DNA from: Pseudomonadota bacterium
GTDB taxonomy: Bacteria; Pseudomonadota; Gammaproteobacteria; Burkholderiales; Burkholderiaceae_C
Length of the DNA: 38,293 nt
Assembly: GCA_030538605.1 (NCBI GenBank)
Contig: JAUNTQ010000023.1
Coordinates: 1-38,293 of the forward strand
Reading direction: 5' to 3'
The position numbers were made by a program, and so were the translations under genes. The notes beneath the pieces were generated by a model that was not told the origin of the DNA, did no database searches, and saw nothing but the letters and a program-made list of their open reading frames with translations. Positions 33,181 through 38,293 of this stretch are shown here, piece after piece (the stretch's first letter is position 1; every line of letters begins with the position of its first letter).

Positions 33181-36100
33181 ATGGACTTGCCCAAGCTCAC
33201 CTCTGGAAAACGCCACGCCATGCCGCGCCCGCCGGGCAGTGCCGATGCGCTGCTGCTGGCGCAACTGGCGCGGCGCGAGTCGGGGGCCAAGCGGCTGGTG
33301 GCCGTGGTCACGGCTGATGCCAGCGACGCGCTGCGGCTGCTCAACGAGCTGGCGTTTTTCGCGCCTGCGCTGCGCTGCGTGCTGTTTCCTGACTGGGAGA
33401 CGCTGCCCTACGACGCCTTCAGTCCGCACCAGGATCTCATCAGCGAGCGCCTGGCCACGCTGTGGGCCATCAGGCAAAACCAGGCCGACGTGGTGCTGCT
33501 GCCTGCCACCACAGCGCTGTATCGGCTGGCACCGCCGAGCTTTCTGGCGGGCACCACGTTTCATTTCAAGCAAGGGCAAAAGCTCGATGAAGCGGCGCTT
33601 AAAGCTCAGCTCACCCTGGCCGGTTACGCGCACGTGACGCAGGTGGTCAGCCCCGGTGAATACGCGGTGCGCGGCGGGCTGATCGACCTGTTTCCGATGG
33701 GCAGCCCCATGCCTTACCGGGTGGATCTGTTCGACGACGAGATCGACAGCATCCGCAGCTTCGACCCCGACACGCAGCGCAGCCTCTACCCCGTGCCCGA
33801 GGTGCGCCTGCTGCCGGGGCGCGAATTTCCCACGCACGACGAGGCGCGCGCCAAGTTCCGCAGCCGCTGGCGTGAGCTGATGGATGGCGACCCGACCCGA
33901 AGCCGCATCTACAAGGACATGGGCGCGGGCGTGGCGACGGCAGGCATCGAGTACTACCTGCCGCTGTTTTTCGACGACACCGCCACCGTGTTCGATTACG
34001 TGGGGGCCGATGCCACGCTGGTGCTGCACGGCGACCTGGAGCACGCCTTCATGCAGTTTGCGCAAGACACGCGCGAGCGCTGGCGGCTCGCCCAGGGTGA
34101 CCCCGAGCGGCCCGTGCTGCCGCCCGAGGCGCTGTTCCTGAGCGCGGAAGATTTCTACGTGCGCGCCAAGGCGCATGCGCAACTGGCGATTCGGCCTCTG
34201 GCTCCTCCCCCCGCTGGGGGGAGGCTGGGAGGGGGGCAAACCACGGCAGATGCAGACACCGGTTCTCGGTTGAGCGGGGCGGGGGGGGGGGGGGGGGGGC
34301 CCCCCCCCCCCCCCCCCCGCCGCCCCCCCCCCCGGGGCGGCGCGGCCGGGCGGCCCGCCCCCCCCCCCGCCGGGGGGGGGGGGGGGGGGGCGCCGCCCCC
34401 CCAAACCACGGCAGATGCAGACACCGGTTCTCGGTTGAGCGGGGCGGCCCCCACCCCAACCCTCCCCCAGGGGGGGAGGGAGGAAGAAAGCAGCGCCTAT
34501 GCGGAATTCGACCTGCTGCCCCCCCTCACCGTCGTGCGCGGTGCAGACGACCCGCTGGCGCGCCTGCATGCGCACATGGCCACGCACAGCGCCAAGGGCG
34601 GCCAGCGCACGCTGGTGCTGGCCGAAAGCGATGGCCGGCGCGAAAGCCTGCTGGACTTTCTGCGCGCCAGCGGACTGAACCCGCCCGCGTTCGACTCGCT
34701 GGCCGAGTTCCAGCAAACCGCACACGAGAAAACCGGCATCGCCACCGCCGCGCTGGCGCGGGGCTTTGCCTGGCTGGAAGGCGGCATCGATTTCATCACC
34801 GAGACCGAGCTGTTTGCCGCCGGCAGCAGCGCGCGCCGCCGCCGCAAGCAGGAGCAGGTGAGCGATGTCGATGCGCTCATCAAGGATCTGAGCGAGCTGA
34901 AAGTGGGCGACCCGGTGGTGCACACGCAGCACGGCATCGGGCGCTATCGCGGTCTGGTGAACATGGACCTGGGCGAGAAAAACGCCGACGGATCGCCCGC
35001 GCTGCAAGAGATGCTGCACTTGGAATACGCGGCCAACGCCACGCTCTACGTGCCCGTGTCGCAACTGCACCTGATTGGCCGCTACACCGGCGTGAGCGCC
35101 GACGAAGCGCCCCTGCACAAGCTGGGCAGCGGCCAGTGGGAAAAAGCCCGGCGCAAGGCCGCCGAACAAGTGCGCGACGCCGCCGCCGAACTGCTCAACA
35201 TCTACGCCCGCCGCGCCGCACGCGAGGGCCACGCCTTTCGCTATTCGCCGCACGACTACGAGCAGTTCGCCGCCGACTTCGGCTTTGAGGAAACGGCGGA
35301 TCAGAAGGCCGCCATTCACGCCGTGGTGCAAGACATGATCTCGCCCCAGCCCATGGACCGCCTGGTGTGCGGCGACGTGGGCTTTGGCAAGACCGAAGTC
35401 GCCCTGCGCGCCGCCTTCGTGGCCGTCACAGGCGGCAAGCAGGTCGCCTTTCTTGCCCCCACCACGCTGCTGGCCGAGCAGCATTACCAGACGCTGAAAG
35501 ACCGCTTTGCCAAGTGGCCCGTGAAGGTGGCCGAGATGAGCCGCTTTCGCAGCGCCAGGGAAATCACCGCCGCCCTGAAAGGCGTGGCCGACGGCAGCGT
35601 GGACATCGTGGTGGGCACGCACAAGCTGCTGAGCGAGAAAACGCAGTTCAAGAACCTGGGCCTGCTCATCATCGACGAAGAACACCGCTTTGGCGTGCGC
35701 CACAAAGAGCAGATGAAGCAGCTGCGCGCCGAAGTCGATGTGCTCACGCTCACCGCCACGCCCATCCCCCGCACCATGGGCATGGCGCTGGAGGGCCTGC
35801 GCGACTTGAGCGTGATCGCCACCGCGCCGCAGCGGCGCCTGGCCATCAAGACCTTTGTGCGCAGCGAAAGCCACGGCACCATCCGCGAGGCCGTGCTGCG
35901 CGAATTGAAGCGCGGCGGGCAGGTGTACTTCTTGCACAACGAGGTCGAAACCATCGAAAACCGCCGCCAGATGCTCGAGCGCCTGCTGCCCGAAGCGCGC
36001 ATAGCGATTGCCCACGGCCAGATGCCCGAGCGCGAGCTGGAGCGCGTCATGCGCGACTTCGTGGCCCAGCGCTTCAACGTGCTGCTGTGCTCCACCATCA

Positions 36101-36966
36101 TCGAAACCGGCATCGACGTGCCCACGGCCAACACCATCGTCATGGCACGGGCCGACAAATTCGGCCTGGCGCAGTTGCACCAGCTGCGCGGGCGCGTGGG
36201 CCGCAGCCACCACCAGGCGTATGCCTATCTGCTCGTGCCCGACGTGCAAAGCCTCACCAAGCAGGCCGAGCAGCGGCTTGAAGCCATCCAGCAAATGGAA
36301 GAGCTGGGCAGCGGCTTTTACCTCGCCATGCACGATCTGGAAATACGCGGCGCGGGCGAAGTGCTGGGCGACAACCAGAGCGGCAACATGATGGAAATCG
36401 GCTTTCAGCTCTACAACGAAATGCTCTCCGAAGCCGTGCGCGCGCTCAAAAACGGCAAGGAACCCGACCTGCTCGCGCCCATGCAGGCCGTCACCGAAAT
36501 CAACCTGCACGCTCCCGCGCTGCTGCCCAATGACTACTGCGGCGACGTACACCTGCGCCTGTCGTTCTACAAGAAACTCGCCACCGCCAAAACCAGCGAA
36601 CAGATAGACACCCTGCTGGAAGAAATCGTCGACCGCTTCGGCAAACTGCCCCCGCAGGCGCAGGCGCTGATCGACGTACACCGCCTGCGCGTCATCAGCC
36701 AGCCCTACGGCGTACAAAAAGTGGACGCCGCCCCCGGCGTCATCCATATCAGCTTCCGCCCCAACGCGCCCGTCGAGCCGCTGGCCATCATCCAGCTCAT
36801 CCAGAAAAACCGCCACATCAAACTGGCCGGCAACGACAAACTGCGCATCGAACGCGAACTGCCCGACCCCAAAGCCCGCGCCCAGATGGTGCGCGACGTG
36901 CTGCGCAGCCTGGGCAAGCCAGCGGCTGACCAAGTATCAGGACTTACGCAATCCCGCCAGACTTGA
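33181..36966 (+). CDS. mfd: Transcription-repair coupling factor Mfd, with in-frame insertion and altered C-terminus
   Basis: Mfd removes stalled RNA polymerase and recruits UvrA to transcription-blocking lesions. It has 1261 residues. The UvrB-like module begins PRPPGSADALLLAQL; the RNA-polymerase-interacting region VGDPVVHTQHGIGRYRGL is near 573; the RecG-like motor has Walker A GDVGFGKTEVALRAA near 733 and DEEHRFGV near 833; a TRCF C-terminal domain (LLPNDYCGDVHLRLSFYKKL) ends the core. Residues about 340-437 (LAPPPAGGRLGGG ... TPTLPQGGREE) come from a palindromic insertion; removing it gives about 1163 residues, near the normal 1150. The last residues (SGLTQSRQT) are encoded by a small TIR element. 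The ATG at 33181 has no clear ribosome-binding site. Confidence 0.95.
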   Translation: MDLPKLTSGKRHAMPRPPGSADALLLAQLARRESGAKRLVAVVTADASDALRLLNELAFFAPALRCVLFPDWETLPYDAFSPHQDLISERLATLWAIRQNQADVVLLPATTALYRLAPPSFLAGTTFHFKQGQKLDEAALKAQLTLAGYAHVTQVVSPGEYAVRGGLIDLFPMGSPMPYRVDLFDDEIDSIRSFDPDTQRSLYPVPEVRLLPGREFPTHDEARAKFRSRWRELMDGDPTRSRIYKDMGAGVATAGIEYYLPLFFDDTATVFDYVGADATLVLHGDLEHAFMQFAQDTRERWRLAQGDPERPVLPPEALFLSAEDFYVRAKAHAQLAIRPLAPPPAGGRLGGGQTTADADTGSRLSGAGGGGGGPPPPPPRRPPPRGGAAGRPAPPPAGGGGGGAPPPQTTADADTGSRLSGAAPTPTLPQGGREEESSAYAEFDLLPPLTVVRGADDPLARLHAHMATHSAKGGQRTLVLAESDGRRESLLDFLRASGLNPPAFDSLAEFQQTAHEKTGIATAALARGFAWLEGGIDFITETELFAAGSSARRRRKQEQVSDVDALIKDLSELKVGDPVVHTQHGIGRYRGLVNMDLGEKNADGSPALQEMLHLEYAANATLYVPVSQLHLIGRYTGVSADEAPLHKLGSGQWEKARRKAAEQVRDAAAELLNIYARRAAREGHAFRYSPHDYEQFAADFGFEETADQKAAIHAVVQDMISPQPMDRLVCGDVGFGKTEVALRAAFVAVTGGKQVAFLAPTTLLAEQHYQTLKDRFAKWPVKVAEMSRFRSAREITAALKGVADGSVDIVVGTHKLLSEKTQFKNLGLLIIDEEHRFGVRHKEQMKQLRAEVDVLTLTATPIPRTMGMALEGLRDLSVIATAPQRRLAIKTFVRSESHGTIREAVLRELKRGGQVYFLHNEVETIENRRQMLERLLPEARIAIAHGQMPERELERVMRDFVAQRFNVLLCSTIIETGIDVPTANTIVMARADKFGLAQLHQLRGRVGRSHHQAYAYLLVPDVQSLTKQAEQRLEAIQQMEELGSGFYLAMHDLEIRGAGEVLGDNQSGNMMEIGFQLYNEMLSEAVRALKNGKEPDLLAPMQAVTEINLHAPALLPNDYCGDVHLRLSFYKKLATAKTSEQIDTLLEEIVDRFGKLPPQAQALIDVHRLRVISQPYGVQKVDAAPGVIHISFRPNAPVEPLAIIQLIQKNRHIKLAGNDKLRIERELPDPKARAQMVRDVLRSLGKPAADQVSGLTQSRQT
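34201..34493. repeat. Palindromic element inserted in mfd
   Basis: The arms GCTCCTCCCCCCGCTGGG... (34201 on) and ...CCTCCCCCAGGGGGGGAGG (to about 34480) match those of the earP element, in the same reading frame. Inside are two identical 46-bp copies (34237-34282 and 34402-34447) separated by 119 bp of only G and C. The insertion adds about 98 codons to mfd. Confidence 0.85.
34283..34401. repeat. 119-bp G/C-only stretch between direct repeats
   Basis: Every base is G or C, with G19 (34281-34299), C19 (34300-34318), two C11 runs and another G19 (34372-34390). It encodes only Gly, Pro, Arg and Ala. The pattern is so extreme that a sequencing or assembly artefact at the palindrome centre is possible. 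Confidence 0.7.
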
Positions 36967-37017
36967 CCCGCGCTGCATCGTGAGATGCCAGTGGAACAGT
37001 CCTTTTTGCGTAAGCCC
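36940..37017. mobile_element. Small TIR (MITE-like) element overlapping the mfd 3' end
   Basis: GGACTTACGCAA (36940-36951) and its near reverse complement (37006-37017, 11 of 12) form terminal inverted repeats of a 78-bp element. It encodes the last codons and stop of mfd and ends just before the promoter of the next toxin-antitoxin pair. Confidence 0.6.
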
Positions 37018-37019
37018 CG

Positions 37020-37044
37020 AGTATAATTTTCGCAAACTTATACT
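37020..37044. promoter_or_regulatory. Promoter/operator of the VapBC-like operon
   Basis: AGTATAA (37020-37026) and TTATACT (37038-37044) are perfect 7-bp inverted repeats around 11 bases. A consensus -10 hexamer TATAAT (37022-37027) is inside the left arm, so binding by the antitoxin complex would block it. The -35 is weak. This layout is typical of autorepressed toxin-antitoxin operons. Confidence 0.6.
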
Positions 37045-37068
37045 TTTTTTAGGCAAAGGAGGTGTGTC

Positions 37069-37335
37069 ATGGCCCAAGTCACCATTTACCTCGAACCCGC
37101 CGCCCTGCAAGCGGCCAAGGCCGCTGCCGAGCGGGCCGAGATGTCGCTGTCGAAGTGGTTTGCGCGCTTCGCAGAGGCGGAGCAGCAGCAACGGCAAAGC
37201 GATTGGCAAAGCGTCTTCGCTCAGTCTGACGCCTTGCGGCAGGCGAATGAGGACGACGGGCTGGACTTTCTGCTCGACCAGCGCACCCGCTACGCCGACC
37301 TGGGCACCGACCGCCCGCTGGAGCCGTTTGAATGA
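37069..37335 (+). CDS. RHH-type antitoxin (VapB-like)
   Basis: This 88-residue antitoxin has an N-terminal ribbon-helix-helix (AQVTIYLEPAALQAAKAAAE, then MSLSKWFARFAEAE) and a C-terminal toxin-binding part (QRTRYADLGTDRPLEPFE). A strong AAAGGAGG (37055-37062) with a 6-base spacer precedes the ATG. Its stop overlaps the toxin start (ATGA). Confidence 0.88.
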   Translation: MAQVTIYLEPAALQAAKAAAERAEMSLSKWFARFAEAEQQQRQSDWQSVFAQSDALRQANEDDGLDFLLDQRTRYADLGTDRPLEPFE

Positions 37336-37739
37336 AGTGGCTGGTTGACACCAACACCATCATCTACGCCTACCGAGGCCACGCAGGCATTCGCGACAAG
37401 CTGGCACAAACCAACCGCGACAACCTGTTCTTCAGCGCCGTGGTGCTGTTCGAGTTGGAGGTGGGTTGCGCCAAATCGAGCAACTCTACCCGGTTGCGCC
37501 GCTTCGTGGACGATGTATTGCAGCGCAGCACCTTCCTGGACTTGAATGCCGCATCCGCCACCGAAGCGGCGCTGGCACGCGCTCACCTGGAGCGCCAGGG
37601 TCGACCCATCGGCGCTTGTGACCTGCTCATCGCAGGCACCGCTTTGGCACACGCCCTCACAGTCGTCACCCGCAACGTGGGGGAATTCACCCGCGTGCCC
37701 GGTCTGCGCGTGGTCAACTGGCATGATGAAACCGCCTAG
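37332..37739 (+). CDS. PIN-domain toxin (VapC-like ribonuclease)
   Basis: This 135-residue PIN protein is a predicted site-specific RNase toxin. Active-site residues are Asp6 (WLVDTNTIIYAYRG), Glu41/Glu43 (VLFELEVG), Asp97 (IGACDLLIAGTAL) and Asn115 in VVTRNVGEF. It overlaps the antitoxin by four bases. It differs in family details from the PIN toxin at 31684-32097, so they are separate systems. Confidence 0.9.
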   Translation: MKWLVDTNTIIYAYRGHAGIRDKLAQTNRDNLFFSAVVLFELEVGCAKSSNSTRLRRFVDDVLQRSTFLDLNAASATEAALARAHLERQGRPIGACDLLIAGTALAHALTVVTRNVGEFTRVPGLRVVNWHDETA

Positions 37740-38293
37740 GTTTCCCCTGCTCGCCATGTTGTTGACCCCCCTTCGCCACACCCTGCTCGCCTTGCTCTGC
37801 GCCCTGGCCCCCGCCGCCTGGGCCAGCCCCAACGTGCCGCCCACCGCCGTGTGGCTGCTGGCCGATGCCGTGCGCCAAAGCGGCGACGCGCGCGACAGCC
37901 GGGGCGTGCAGGGCCACTTTGCCGTGGTGGACAAAACCGGTGCGCGGCTGTGGATCTTCTCTCCGCGCGGCGACGTGCTGGCCGAAACCCCCGTGCTGCT
38001 AGGGCAGGCGCTGGGCGACGTGGCCCCGCCCGACATCGGCACCCGCCCGCTCTCGCGCGTGCGCCCGCACGAAAAAATCACCCCCGCCGGGCGCTTCGTG
38101 ACCGAGCCGGGCCTCAACCACAAAGGCGAAGACATCACCTGGCTCGACTATGACAGCGCCCTGTCCATGCACCGCCTGCGCGACGTCCCCGGCGAACAGC
38201 GCCCACGCCGCATCGCCTCGGGCCGCGTGCCCGAGCGGCGCATCTCCTACGGCTGCATCAACATCCCCGCCAGCTTTTACGACCGCCACATCC
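37726..38293 (+). CDS. L,D-transpeptidase-like (YkuD-type) protein, 3' end outside window
   Basis: A signal peptide (MLLTPLRHTLLALLCALAPAAWA) is followed by a catalytic-domain sequence ending RRISYGCINIPASFYDRHI, which carries the YkuD-like SxGCIN cysteine motif. Such enzymes cross-link peptidoglycan in the periplasm. About 189 codons are in the window. The start could be ATG 37726, which overlaps the VapC stop, or ATG 37756; neither has a ribosome-binding site. The usual upstream His (SALSMHRL) is present. Confidence 0.75.
   Translation, partial: MKPPRFPLLAMLLTPLRHTLLALLCALAPAAWASPNVPPTAVWLLADAVRQSGDARDSRGVQGHFAVVDKTGARLWIFSPRGDVLAETPVLLGQALGDVAPPDIGTRPLSRVRPHEKITPAGRFVTEPGLNHKGEDITWLDYDSALSMHRLRDVPGEQRPRRIASGRVPERRISYGCINIPASFYDRHI

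Noticed and set aside
34155-34459. Gly/Pro-rich small proteins on the minus strand in the mfd insertion
   Set aside because: They arise from G/C-only sequence and a palindromic repeat; no start signals or conserved content.
33046-36933. Long open frame of 1295 codons on the minus strand across mfd
   Set aside because: It is the antisense shadow of mfd in a high-GC gene; its composition (His, Gln, Arg, Gly rich) is typical of such frames and mfd is clearly the real gene.

Overview
The window is high-GC DNA from a betaproteobacterium, most likely of the family Comamonadaceae (Acidovorax/Alicycliphilus/Comamonas type). This is inferred from gene content and protein style: a TAXI-TRAP transporter with fused permease, a short-Q-loop bd oxidase, the EarP/EF-P(Arg32) pair, an OmpR/EnvZ pair resembling beta-proteobacterial homologues, and many GTCATTCCCGCG repeats. 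No rRNA, phage, CRISPR array or transposase gene is visible. The proteins are chromosomal, mostly housekeeping. What is unusual lies mainly in small palindromic elements between genes and, twice, inside genes.

Layout. 1-4 kb: a DASS anion symporter (minus, cut by the window edge) diverges from cydAB, a bd-type quinol oxidase with an FNR-like palindrome in the shared promoter region. 4-9 kb: queF, a prolyl-4-hydroxylase-like oxygenase, yaaA and truC (divergent, start codons overlapping in one CATG) and an unknown protein. 9-17 kb: a TAXI-TRAP solute transporter, a class III aminotransferase and 3-hydroxybutyrate dehydrogenase on the minus strand, then a divergent glycerol dehydrogenase with a second FNR-like palindrome. 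17-21 kb: uvrC diverges from earP-efp. EarP rhamnosylates the EF-P arginine that is present here as Arg32. 21-27 kb: a LOG-family protein, a single-domain BLUF photoreceptor, tRNA-Val(GAC), relA translationally coupled to an alpha/beta hydrolase, a SIMPL-domain protein and a small secreted protein. 27-33 kb: ompR-envZ, then on the minus strand an RHH/PIN toxin-antitoxin pair directly followed by ispD and ispF, and a YcxB-like membrane protein. 33-38 kb: mfd, a second RHH/PIN (VapBC-like) pair with its own promoter and operator, and an L,D-transpeptidase-like protein cut by the window end.

Repeats. At least six families of short palindromic DNA occur. (1) A hairpin family with AGCTGCTTGCGCA outer arms, in five copies, sits in four of the window's five convergent gene junctions and probably acts as a bidirectional terminator. 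(2) dRS3-type units (ATTCCC-N8-GGGAAT) occur mostly as inverted pairs. (3) A GC-rich palindrome is inserted in the same reading frame inside both earP and mfd, like the Rickettsia palindromic elements. (4) A C/G-rich repeat of about 100 bp begins within a few bases of the stop codons of cydB and ompR. (5) There are single inverted repeats near 4.1 kb and 30.2 kb and a Pseudomonas-REP-like hairpin near 16.8 kb. (6) A small TIR element at the 3' end of mfd supplies its last codons and stop. The mfd copy of family 3 contains a 119-bp stretch of only G and C between direct repeats, which may be an assembly artefact.

No clearly new multi-gene system was found. The best candidates for new biology are the in-frame palindromic insertions and the convergent-junction hairpins.
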